From Agrocybe praecox (Eukaryota > Basidiomycota > Agaricomycetes > Agaricales > Agrocybaceae): a stretch of DNA of 41,724 bases. The position numbers and the translations under genes are program-made. The notes under the pieces were generated by a model. The model saw only the letters and a list, made by a program, of their open reading frames with translations, ran no database searches and was not told the origin of the DNA. Shown here piece by piece: positions 11,151 through 21,896 of this stretch (position 1 is the stretch's first letter; every line of letters starts with the position of its first letter). Where the stretch lies: positions 1 to 41,724 of the forward strand of contig CAXHKQ010000354.1 in the NCBI GenBank assembly GCA_964017145.1, read 5' to 3'.

Positions 11151-11640
11151 TGTCGTTGTCGTCACTGGCGTTGTGTGTCGTTGGCGTTGTCGCCGCTGGC
11201 ATCGTGTCGTCGGCGTCGGCGTCGTGTGTCGTCGCTGCCACGTCGTCGTCATTGTGTCGTCGTCGCCGTGTTGTCGTTGGCGTCATCGTTATGGGCGTTG
11301 GCGTCGTTGTGGGCGTCGTTGTGGGCATTGCTGCGTGGTGGCGATGGGACGTGGTGGCGACGGAGGATGGGTGGGAGGTCGTCGTGTCGTTGTCGTCGTG
11401 TCATTGGCGTGTCATTGGCGTCGTTGGCGTCGTTGTCGTTGTCCTTCGCGTCGTGGTGTCCTTCGCGTCGTCATCGTCTTCGTCGTTCGCGTCATTGTCG
11501 TCATTGTCGTCGTCGTTGGTGATGCGGCGTGGTGGCGACCAGACGTGGTGGTGACAGACGGTGCATGGATGGTGGTGGTAGTGGTAAGAAGCAAGGAAAG
11601 AGTGATGACGCGGCCAGGGCAGCGGGTTGTGGCTGTGCCG
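11151..11640. repeat. CGTCGT/GTCGTTGGC low-complexity stretch
   Basis: GC-rich trinucleotide-like repeats (TCGTCG, GTTGTCGTC, GTGGTGGCGA). No supported gene. The following 11641-12000 is AT-rich and then carries the subterminal GACTCCA-type words of the 5.3-kb element. Confidence 0.65.
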
Positions 11641-12057
11641 GCAATTTCAGAACCGGCCCGAACATCTATTTTAGGAATTTTGCAGAAACTGTTGTTTGTA
11701 TGTCACACGGACCTCCTAAAATTATGAAAAAATTTCGATAATTCCTAAAATATTTGAAATGTATTTATCAAACATCAAATATGACGTAATATGTTACGGT
11801 TTTGGCAGAAATGACAAAATAACCATGAAAAAATAAAATAAAACATATCACAGTCCATGTTAAGTCCAGATTGAGTCCAGATTGAGTCTAGTCCACCATA
11901 TTCCGGTCGCGAGTCCAGTATGAGACTCAGTCCACCCCCAATCCAGGTGGAGTCCAGTACTTGAGCTTGGCTGAGGCTACCAGCCATTTGGAACAGTGCA
12001 AAAAGTACCGGACTCCACTGGACTCCATCAGGAATCAGTGGGGGAGTGTAAAGCCCT

Positions 12058-12066
12058 TGAGCTCGG
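12058..12066. repeat. Target-site duplication TGAGCTCGG, right copy
   Basis: Exact copy of 6772-6780; deleting the element and one copy restores the reading frame of gene D. Confidence 0.85.
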
Positions 12067-12583
12067 AATCAAATTTCCCCCTGATCCAGTAATGTTACCT
12101 TTTTTGTTGACTTGTTATCTCGCTGACCAACAATGAAGCAATTATCCGAATTCGACATTTTAGAGCAGCATGCAGAGGTCATGGCTCTCCGCGATAGACT
12201 TGGAATCTCATACAAAGATGCATGCCATCGACTATATCTAGCGCAGCTCAAGCATTTGAAAATCGAACAGGAATCACTTTTTGTGTTCGAAACCCTTGAA
12301 AATAACATCGAAGAAGCTCTTGCAGACGTGTCGACAGGTGTTGGAGTCTTGGAGATTTAAGTGCAATTGTCATGTAAAATTACCTTTGTGTTAATGTAAT
12401 GCAAGTGTGGTCGTCTCCGCTCTGATAATGTATACATGTGAGACGAGAACATAACTACACATCGTTGTGTAGAATTTTGGTAAGGTTACCAGCGGCATTG
12501 GCAATGGCGCCTCTAAAAATATACCGTTCTGAGTCCTTCACAGGGACTTCTAACTGATTCATCAGATCACAGAAAAATACACA

Positions 12584-12700
12584 AGGGGTTGACTCACAGA
12601 AAGAAAAATATATAAGAACAAACAGCATGCACCACAGAGCATTCTGGCAAAAGCAAGGGGTTGACTTGCACAAAAAAAAAAGAGGTATAAGAACTTGAAG
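12584..12700 (+). repeat. Two direct copies of AAGGGGTTGACT...TATAAGAAC
   Basis: Two diverged copies of about 40 bp, starting near 12583 and 12655, spaced about 72 bp. Non-coding, in the 400-bp gap between gene D and the next element. Confidence 0.5.
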
Positions 12701-12754
12701 TGGCATGGTTAGTACATAAATATGAAGGCAACAACTAACGATACGGCGCCAGAG

Positions 12755-15700
12755 AGACACATATAAGAGCTACACTGTACCATAACATACGATACAGCGC
12801 GCATGCGCAGTGTACCGTATGATACGATATCAAAGTGTTCGCTGAACCAGTGGATATAGGGGTACCAATATAGAAATGGATTCTTGCTCTCTGATTGGCT
12901 GTATACTCTGGGGACTTGTATATTTGCGCCACCTTTGTCAGCTCACATGGTTAGGATTGCAAGCATTCAGTGCCGTTTTTAGCGGCGCACATCACAGTCC
13001 ACTGCCAGCAGAACCAACTTGATAAAAATTAGTCATTGAATTAGAGTGCCCAAATTATGGGTTTCAATATACTATGTGATCTGTTCTAATTGAATTTTTA
13101 GTAGATCAGACTGAATATGTTATAAAATATGTATGTAAGCTCAGCTGGGTGCACTCCTCAGTGCCACAGCGCTACATTGCGTCGCTGTTATGATCCAGGT
13201 CCTGTAGTATGCATTTCTTAGACTGTATACTATATCATATTTGTAACACAGGATGGAGCATACAAGTTTTAAATTGAATTACAAAGTGCCTGGAATGCGC
13301 TGCACATGGCAGTTAAATAAATTGTAGTATGTGTCGGAATAAATATTCAGAGATGCTGCATGCGACGCACTAAGCGGCGCCTCTTTGTGAGATTTATTCA
13401 TATTTTAAAAAGTATCTCTTCACCTTGTATCTGCATATTTAGCCACCCGACACCAATTTACGTGGGTAGTGGCCCATTCACTAATACATTAATCTAATCA
13501 ATTTCTAAATTATGATTTACTGAAAATTGAGCTCCGCATTGAGCGCCGTGTGTCATTGACAAATAGAGATACCACATTATTGACTGTACATATATGCAGT
13601 AGGCGTCGTGTTGATGTGTAGGGTGTGCTCTCACAAATGCAGGCTTATTACCTCAAATGGCGCCGCATCAAGCGCCGTTTAGCGTCTCAAACTAAGGAAA
13701 CATGTGACAATAACCATTGAAAAGGGGCGCTTGGAGCGGCCCTTTTAATTATACAGAACAACAATTTTATCATTGGAAAATCATACAGCACCTAATAATT
13801 TTGTTGCAATAATGAGGAGTGTCTGTGCAATATATATCTCCATACCTACTACCTAGTAGTGCAGATACTACATAAATATATCATTTACACATCTTCTTGT
13901 ACCGCACAGTGACTTGGTTAGAAGGATAATTTGTTCAACAAGATGCCGCATTACACGCCGCCTCAGAATGGAAATTATTTTATTTTCAACAAAGAGTCAA
14001 CACTGACGTGTTCAGCAAGACGCCGCATTATGCGCCGCCTCAAAATGGAAAATATTTTATTTTTAACTGCTTATAAATGTAAGCAAAAATGACCATCAAT
14101 GTGCGTTATCCGTGGAGCTCTATATTTTAAATTAGATTGTATTAGTATACATTGAGTGCTAAATTAAAAGGTAACATACTCGGCAGCGGGCGCTTGTTTG
14201 TTTTGTTGTGTTTATGTGTATCATTCGAACGATGTTGTTACCCTACAGGTACAATAATTTCTAGTTAGTAAACAAGTTAGAATGGGTGAGAAACACTCCT
14301 TGTGGTAATACTTAAATTTTACTACCAGACAATATGTGTGTGTTTGTGCAATGCAGAAATGTGGAGGTTGTTACCTATATGTAAGTCAACCATGAAGATA
14401 CAAGTGGGAAGTGTATACAGTTTTGGTAGGCATTGAAGATAACATGTCCAGATTGACATCATCCTTCTATCTTACATTTACTTGTGGAATGCAAGTACCA
14501 TGAGCACTAGCGGTAGCGCCCATTTATTTTCTGCACATCTACTTCAGCTCATAACTTATACACATGGTAGAGCAAATATTATACAATACATAGTTATCTC
14601 CTGAAAACATCTATGTGCAATTGAAAACTGGCAGCATCCTGTCCGGATCTCTGTACTATCCAATAACAATATTAACATGGCAATGATGGCATACATTCAA
14701 ATAAGGAAAACAGGAGACTAGAGAGGTGCAAAGTTCAATAAGCACCAGGATAATTAATATACAATCATCCATACTCTTATACTATGGCATGTAGATATAT
14801 AATCATGTGCTTGGGATCAATTTTATCAGTGCTTATCATTGTTACAGCTGGAAACTCCTAGGTATGTGCCATCTACATGAAGTAGATGTTGACAATTAGT
14901 GCCCAGTATTGTCATATCAATGCATCATGTTGTAAAAGATATAATACTCGGTTTTATGGAGTGGTAAACACATTGACACTCAATGTAGATACATTGTGGA
15001 ATTACACATTTTATGATGCCAGAGGCGGCGCATTCTTTGCCGCAATGTGAGCTATTTGTTTTGTGCACAGTTGATAAATTTACTGTTTCTCTGTGGCCAA
15101 TGTACCACTGATATTGTATACCATACACTACACAATTAAATATATAACACCAGTGCACGAAGATTGACCGGCGCAAAATGCGACGCACTTAACAACTCTA
15201 ACATGTTCCTACCATTTTATTCCTTATGCGGTGCATTAAGTGGCGAAGTATTAAGGAAAATTTATGTTATATTATGCTTGGCATCTGTGAAGTACCTTTC
15301 TGCCTTGTACTTTCCAAATAACTACCATGATGTCCTTGCCAGCAGGCCATTTCCGTAATACTATAAGATTAAATATAGAGATACAGATTCATTGTTCAAT
15401 ACATATCCAGGCGCACCGCATTATGCGCCGATTTTAATATATATTCAGCCCTGTATCATCACAGCTCCCGTGCGGCGCCTGGCACGCGGCGTGGGGGGAT
15501 AAAAGAGCAGAACAACTGCTTATAAATTGAATATAAATGGAAAGAAGAAGATAAGAAACTACACATACAGCACAATAATTCCTGGTATCTGCATTCAATG
15601 CAGGAGCCCAAGGCGGCGCCACATGCACCACGTTGAGAAAGTGACATCATTATCTGAAGTTTTCAATTTTCAAGGAGGCAAAGAGGCGCCCATTGCGGCG

Positions 15701-16432
15701 TGCTGTTTTTTTTAATTTTTTTAATTTTTGTTGCTGATGTCTAGTTCTTGGGCGGCATGCAGGGCAGCAAAATATACAGTGTACTAATGACTGTCTAATT
15801 GTCTCATGAAGGATTCTTTGCCATTTATGGTTTAATCAATTTTATCTACATTATATACTACCAGATGCGGCGCACAGCTATAATATATTGACATCATTCT
15901 TTATTCAATACCGGTCATCTGGGTACATATCATGTGTATCATATTTACAAGTAATACAGAATATTATGCGGTATATAAAATTTAGCATTTCTATCATTAT
16001 TGCGGCGATACTGGCGGCGCACTGCGTACAATTTCGTGCTATTACCATTCACGGCCAATCAGATATAGCCATTTTTGAGTCTCCACATACCTATTTAAGC
16101 CATACGGGATCCAGCGGATGAAAGTGTTCGCTGGACTCGTGTCATCTGGCACAGTATTTTGCGCGCTAGACCGTGTCTTGTGGCACAATGTAGTGTGCCT
16201 ACCTGAGAGAGAATCTGCAAGAAGACCATGATGCTGCACGCGCCGCCTGTCGGCCGTGTAATTCATGCAAGCCAGCTGGCTAGCCAACCAGAAGCCAGTA
16301 AGCCATTTCTATATTAAGACATGTTTTATACAGCGGTTCAGTGAAGACTCTGTATGCATAACACACAGTACACCGCACATCCCCTGGATATTGTATGTTA
16401 TAGTACAGTGTAATATCCTTATGTGTGTGATC
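12755..16432. mobile_element. 3.7-kb AT-rich non-coding element with diverged inverted ends
   Basis: The left end (from ~12755: ACACATATAAGAGCTACACT, then GTACCATAACATACGATAC ... TTCGCTGAACC ... ATATAGAAATGG ... TGATTGGCTG) is matched, inverted, by 16200-16432 (ACACATAAGGATATTACACT, GTACTATAACATAC, TTCACTGAACC, ATATAGAAATGG, TGGTTGGCTA). A second diverged inverted copy of the inner part lies at about 16040-16140. The 3.2-kb interior has no supported gene; it is AT-rich and dotted with GCGGCGC/GGCGCC words and a duplicated block at 13941-14065. It cuts the KDZ-associated pseudogene on its right. No target duplication was found; the superfamily is unknown. Confidence 0.55.
13941..14065 (+). repeat. 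Direct repeat, CAAGA(T/C)GCCGCATTA block
   Basis: Two ~50-bp copies (near 13939 and 14015) share GCCGCATTA, CGCCGCCTCA, AATGGAAA and ATTTTATTTT, spaced about 75 bp, inside the AT-rich element. Confidence 0.7.
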
Positions 16433-17496
16433 AAAGAGATGCCTCGTTCTGAATGCTCGAGAAGTAGGCTGTATAGAAAAAAACCATTAAGAGCATGCTC
16501 CTGATCAAGCTGAAGGGAGTACTGCCATGTCATAGAGGACCGGGCAGCAACATTATGTAAAAGAGAAGGAGGATAGGCGTTAGGGTTGTTGAAAACCTGA
16601 GCATAGGTCTGCGAAAGGGCATGGCTATAAATTCGCGCACAATTCAATGATGACATCCTTTGATAGACGCACAAGTTAATACAATGGACATGTGGTACTA
16701 TATGTAGACATGTAATGAACGTACCACCCAAAAACTTTGCAAACTGCAAAAAGCTCGAGCAGTGATGTATCCATGAAATAATGCTTTGCAACTTGTACCA
16801 CATCTGGCATAAATTGGTAGTATTCTCATACATTCGCCCCTTTATTCACAGAGCAATTGACATAATAGCGTCGGAAACACTCTGTTGTTTCAGTGAGCAG
16901 TCAGAAAAAAAGGCGTAAAGAGATATATGTACTTCGACAGTATAACGATGTAGTATAAATTGGAAGTGCACCCTCACGCAAAGTAAAAAGTGTGCCTGCA
17001 TGGACCTCTGGGTCTGTAAGGGTCCTCACATGGTTGGATGTTCTGTAACTCGTGCAATCGTGGAATTGGCAAACCCGAACTGGCGGTATGAGGTGTCGGT
17101 AGGCTGAAATTTCCCAGCATAAGAGTTAGATTGAGTTTTAAAAAATAAATAAATCAGAAAAAATGCACAGGTTTGGCAAGACAGAGTGTACTTGTTGTAG
17201 AGCAAGACTTCATCTTCCGTAGGTTTTATCTTTGAACACCTGGCCCAGACATAATCGTTGAAAGTGGACCAAAGTGTTTCGATATCACATTCTTCCATCT
17301 CCATACACTTCGAAAGAACACTCTGTATGCTCGATGGAAGACGGCTGGGGGGTAGGCGGTCATCTAAGGCAGTGATCTCAAGTTGTGCCCGGGAAAGTGA
17401 GCAGAGCGTGGTAAATTTATTGACCGTTTCCAGAGAAATATGTGAGAGCCGAGAATGGCATGAAAGAGCATTCACAGCAGAGACCAAATCCATCAA
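16432..17496 (-). pseudogene. KDZ-transposon-associated cysteine-cluster protein (CxC5/CxC6 type), truncated
   Basis: Spliced segments 17496-17169, 17103-16933, 16881-16725 and 16657-~16432 give one frame similar to the N-terminal region of 'CxC5/CxC6 like cysteine cluster associated with KDZ' proteins of Agaricomycetes, as I recall the family (HISLETVNKF, SIQSVLSKCMEMEECDIETLW, LTDPEVHAGTLFTLREGALP, YCRKCFRRYY, LLELFAVCKVFGW, LNGFFLYSLLLEHSERG). KDZ transposases are DNA transposases expanded in mushrooms. The copy carries an in-frame TGA at 16828-16826 and ends abruptly after GISLI, where the neighbouring 3.7-kb element begins; the transposase part is absent. It is a dead fragment. The TGA can be explained by one C-to-T change in a CGA codon. 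Confidence 0.8.
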
Positions 17497-19559
17497 GAAC
17501 AGAAAATTTGAGTCAACGGTGGTGGCAGCGAATCAAGAAAGAGAAATGTGCGTCATTAGTACGCTACCACATGGAACAATTGCATGCCGAGGGATGCCGG
17601 TTATTACACTTGACATCAATTCTACACACAGATTCTATCCCGACGGATGGGACGTTCTCCTTGCGCCGCCCCTCTCTTCCTTCTCCGATCCTTCCACTGC
17701 ACGCACCGGGCACAATCTCCGCAATATCGTTCAATGTTCTGGAAAGCTCCTCATGGAGGACGCTCTCGCTACTTTCACCACTCACTCGTATCGCATAAGC
17801 TCTCTGCCTTCAGTCTTTTCTCGCTTTTGGATGGCTCGATAATCAACAGAAATCGTGCCACCGAGGACCTGGGGCAAATATTGGCGATACCTTGGTTTCT
17901 CTCTCGCAACCCTATAATCTGCTGAAACCTCAATAACACCTGGTTCCTCATCATCGCAATCTCACTAGACCCAGGACACAAATTCGGGAGCAAGAACCTT
18001 CGTCGTTGGGCTGGTCTTCAACTTGGGTTCTGAAAAGAAAGGTTTCCTCGGGAGATATCGACTAAGGAACCTGAGTGGATCTTCTGAAGAAACGCCCGAC
18101 CTCGAAATGATTCATCAGAAACATTTTTTCGACCTCCCCAAGTAAGACTGTTTCTCCATAGAATCTGCACGAGTGAGCCATCGCTGATGCACGTTCGCTC
18201 TGCGATGGGTCCCTCCTCCAAATTCTGACCCCATACAAACCAAATCAAGATGGAAGCGTTTTTCTCGTCGAAATGAGATGAAGCCTCCAAGGCAGAACGT
18301 CCAAGACGATTACCTCATTTCTTGGATCATCCAATTTGGTGGTCAGAACTTTTCAAGATTGCCTCGTCTACCCATGCCTCAGCATTTGTCCCGGGCAATA
18401 CGACTCAAACGTTGAACCATCAATGTTTTAACCACAAAAGATGCTCTCAGTTCCACGGACCATCCTTAACGTACACCGGCTCGGTCACGCCTAGCTTCCT
18501 GGTTTTACTCCATAGGTGGTAAGAAACCACGTGTCCGGTTCCGTTGATAGGCAACACCCATTTTTCACCCCTACGTTCCGCACACCGTCCTCGTTCAGGC
18601 GCTATATGTCAAGATCACTGCCTCCAGTAAACGGTTTATCCCTTCGTAAATTGGCGCGGGCGGCTTATGATTCTTGCAAGCTGCTATTGATCGGACGATT
18701 TCTCTGTGGAGCTATTGTGATAGAGCAAACCTCAACGCCTCGAGCTTCGAGCTTCATCGTCCAATGTCAAACCTCGTACGGATCAGAAGAAAACATTGTT
18801 CCAAGACGATCAATTCCCAGAGGCACATCCCTCCGACCTCCGTATTTCCGTTCGACTGCACAATTCTGGTCAGAACTTTTCTAGGTCGTTTCGTCAAGGC
18901 AAATCTCAGAAGTTGCTCAGCGGGTTGTAAATTGAAACTGCTGAAATACCAAGCTTCATGACCTATATGAGCAAGACGGAAGAAAACCTCAATATCGCCG
19001 GGTATTCATATCGTACGCCGACTGAGCGATACCTACCTTTCTGGCCCAGGCGCAATTTCCGATGCGGAAGAGAAACGGGCGTGGTCCCTTTACATTGAGA
19101 GTGCTCGAACTATGAGCACCTGTACATCTACGCTACGCCAGATCTACCCATCGCCCTCGTGACGAGCATGAAAATTTTGAACTTTGTGGACCCTGCGCCC
19201 GTCCTTTTTTGTATTCGAAAGTAGAGGGCCGTTCTTGTCGCGTTGGGCTTCTCGTTGTAGACTTATCTTCTACTTGGTGGAGCTATCTGTAAACTAGTTA
19301 ACCTCAGGACAACAAAAGCATCATACACTTTGAGGTCTACAACTTGAAGTGTTCCTGCAACTTTGGCTGATCGTTACACAACAGAAGTTCATTGACAAAC
19401 ATGGAATGTAATCCTACTTCTAATTCAATAATTAGAGTGATTGATTTGGCATAAAAGTAAATATTGCACAAGACAGGAGCTTTATAAGCATAGTACAAAA
19501 GACGCACGAATAGCACAAGCGGGAGAGGATTAGCAAATATGAATCTATGCTTGAAGATC
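17497..19559. other. Region without a recognised gene
   Basis: About 2 kb of balanced base composition with many short ORFs on both strands (largest 122 aa at 18516-18884, plus strand). None shows splice-supported continuation or a recognisable motif. It may be decayed coding sequence; two weakly similar stretches contain GGTCAGAACTTTTC (near 18341 and 18868). Confidence 0.5.
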
Positions 19560-20848
19560 TCAGCGAAGTGGGTTGCGCCCGAGTAAAATTACTGTGAGCC
19601 TCTCATGCACAGATAAGGGTGTGCTTTCTTGAGCATTTTCGCGCCATACTCGAGACTTCATCTTTGATGCTTTCTTGACTTGAGAAATAATTTCTTCGCA
19701 GAGACTAACTGCTTCTGATGCGGTAGGACGGTTCACTGGCTCTGTCAGTGTCATTGCCTCGGCGAGGGGCTTGAAGTAGTCAAGACCACTGTATTGCTTG
19801 ACATGATAATTAGGAATTAACATCAAGGGCGCGGGAGTAAAGCTTACCTGTACGCAACGTTTGATTACATTTCCCAGTTGGTACACGTCAACCTTGAATG
19901 GATCGTACATTTCAGTCCAGGAAAGTTCCGGAACGGTTCTATCCTGCCCATATTTGCCTGTGGCTCGGGAATTTTTTGACTCGAATTTCTCGGAGAAACC
20001 AAAGTCAATGATGTAATACTGAACTGGTCTTACCGACCACCTGGACTTCCATCCAAAGTTATCGGTATTAATCCCGTCGTGCGTGAGCCAACTGCTCTTA
20101 TGGATACCTTTTGGCACCACCTTAGTCGGATCCATCATGATATTATACCAACACAGATCCCTTTCAAAATTATGAATGCTAGATAAGTAAAATCACAATA
20201 AGTAAAATATCGTTGTCGGCGACTCACCTATGGACGATGTTATATTGATGGAGGAGTTCCATACCCTGTTTGGGCGTGTCAGATGGATCGGCATTCAAGT
20301 GGTTACAACGAACCTTCAAAATATCTAGTGCAAAGTCACAGAATTCTCCAAGATATCGAAACGGGAGTGGATGGAAATCAAGAAGCAGGGGCATCACTAT
20401 CAACGCCCAGTCATCATCGCCTGGGATGAGTATTACATCGAGGATAGGAACAGAGCAGTTTCTTCTGTCGGACATGAGGTCCTGCGAAGACAAAAATGTA
20501 GCCACTCTGATTTCATGTGTATTAGTCGGGACCTTCTTGAAAACCACTTTCTTCCCATCGTCGATGTGAGTAGCATCAACCATGTGCGATGACTATAGAC
20601 ACTTATTAGTACTTTTGTGCTCATCCAAATTTGAAGTGACGCACTCCAGCTATGTGGTCCGCGAAACTGAAAGGAGACAACTTTTTTCCTTCGTCTGTGT
20701 GCCCCTGTAGCCATGGAGGTTCCCAAATCGGGTGAAATCGTGGTCGGAGTTGATACCCACGTCCAAAGAAGAAATGATACAAAGAAACCCATAACCGCTC
20801 GCTTTCTCGAATGCCGAAGTCGTAGCGACCACGTCCACCACCCTGCAT
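19560..20848 (-). CDS. Divergent protein kinase-like protein (372 aa)
   Basis: Model complement(join(19560..19796, 19848..20160, 20228..20592, 20645..20848)), 1,119 nt; introns of 51, 67 and 52 nt, the last with a perfect TACTAAT branch site. Kinase landmarks: Lys in VVFKKV (~residue 87), a following Glu in HEIRVATFL, the catalytic loop HRDLCWYN (~189-196), and DFG in IIDFGFSEKF (~242-244). The glycine loop and a canonical APE are not evident. The layout, with a long insert between catalytic loop and DFG and the motif PVQYYIIDFG, is that of the expanded basidiomycete kinase-like family of unknown role. All catalytic residues are present, so activity is possible. The 51-nt intron is a multiple of three, so retention would not break the frame. 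Confidence 0.85.
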
Positions 20849-21896
20849 GGAAATGTGCAGCTACGGCAGAAAGTTGACGTTGTTAGAAGGTTTTCAACCG
20901 TGGGTATTTATTTACTTAAACGGGATTTGATGTTCGAGATTTAAAGTCCGCCAGCGCGATCCTGCGTTTCTTAGTACTTACACCTTGTAATCGAACTCGT
21001 AGAATTGTAAACATGAGGCTTACTGTTTGCAATCTGACAGTAGCCTATATATTACCGAAGTAGCATAGCCGACCACTTTTAGGGGATTGGATGCAGGAGA
21101 TCACGCCCATGGCTGAAATCCATGCATTGGCCTTCCAGAAGAGTGGGTGACAGGTGTTTGGCCGAGGAAAGGGGCAGACGACGAGCTCGATGTAAGCCCC
21201 CTCTATTTCCAAAACTTCCTAACTGATGACATCATCTCACTGTAGCGAGGGCCTAATTATAAAACAAAGGAAAGGTCTCCATCATTGACGGCGAGTGGAC
21301 ACTGGACCAAAGATCAAAAAGATCATACTCGCGTAAAAAGTAATATAAGTAATTTATATCGTAGTAATACTTAGTGATAGTACACTACCATTTAATTATA
21401 ATAATCTTACTTACGTTTTCAAGCTCGCTAATGAGCTCGCTGGCACACTCGCTGAGGTTGCGCTTGTGCTCGCTGAGGTCGCGCCAGCACTCGCTTGTGC
21501 TCGCGATGTGACACTTTGCTCGACTTTGGCTCGCTTATGTCGCCCTGATGCTCGCTTGCGCTAAAAAATGTGTGCCTCTAGGGAGCGGCACATGGCATAA
21601 AATCACGCTTCTTGCTTACGATAGTTTCCACAGATCGTTGGTATCATCGACACCCGAAGAGGATCTTTCCTCTTCGTGGAGTGCTCCTCACTCAGCGCTT
21701 GCCTCCTCATAGCAGTTCCTTCAAACCACATGGGGAAGAACCCTGCCCATCCCCAATCGATGAGCCAAAGCCGACCATTATCACCAAAAATGATATTTAC
21801 AACATCCTATATATGGACTTTTGTGTAGGTGTAAGCTCATAGATCTGAGATTTGTGCAAAGGTATGTTGGAGGCGTTGCTGCCTGCTAGAAAAATA
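20849..21896. other. Intergenic region
   Basis: About 1 kb between the kinase start and the end of the formamidase gene. It holds an imperfect GCTCGCT-rich repeat at 21420-21560. An ORF at 21612-21842 has no support beyond length. Confidence 0.5.
21420..21560 (+). repeat. GCTCGCT-type imperfect repeat
   Basis: Words GCTCGCT, CTCGCTGAG and CTCGCTTG(T/C)GCTCGC recur about ten times in 140 bp. Confidence 0.7.

Larger units (their letters stand above)
6781..12057. mobile_element. 5,277-bp non-autonomous inverted-repeat element inserted in gene D
   Basis: Ends are inverted repeats: left CTTTACAGTCCCCCACTGAT from 6786, right complement CTTTACACTCCCCCACTGAT ending at 12053, matching for about 44 bp with three mismatches. 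Outside these, 5 and 4 unmatched bases separate the repeats from a perfect 9-bp direct repeat TGAGCTCGG. Subterminal GGAGTCC/GGACTCC words recur to about 6920 on the left and 11860 on the right. No transposase was found, so it is non-autonomous. A 9-bp duplication fits Mutator-like elements among others; the superfamily is unproven. Inside are an 822-bp inverted repeat, a palindromic MITE-like unit and GC-rich simple repeats. Confidence 0.85.
6385..12360 (+). pseudogene. Gene D, unknown 180-aa protein, split by a 5.3-kb element
   Basis: The gene reads 6385-6633, intron 6634-6730 (GTGAGT...TTGCAG), then 6731-6780, where it is interrupted. The other half starts at 12067, runs to 12088, and after a 50-nt intron (12089-12138, CTGAC branch site) ends at TAA 12358-12360. 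Removing 6781-12066, the element plus one copy of the 9-bp duplication, rejoins codon GG|A and leaves one open frame of 543 nt. The protein starts Lys/Glu-rich and basic and ends in a helical acidic region; no domain recognised. In the present allele translation would run into the element and stop after STOP codon TAA near 6833, giving roughly 115 aa. It is divergent from gene C. Confidence 0.75.

Noticed and set aside
16309..16833. 174-aa minus-strand ORF taken as one protein
   Set aside because: It mixes frames: the first part is out of frame relative to the KDZ-associated protein, and the end belongs to the adjacent element. Only the spliced segments are kept.
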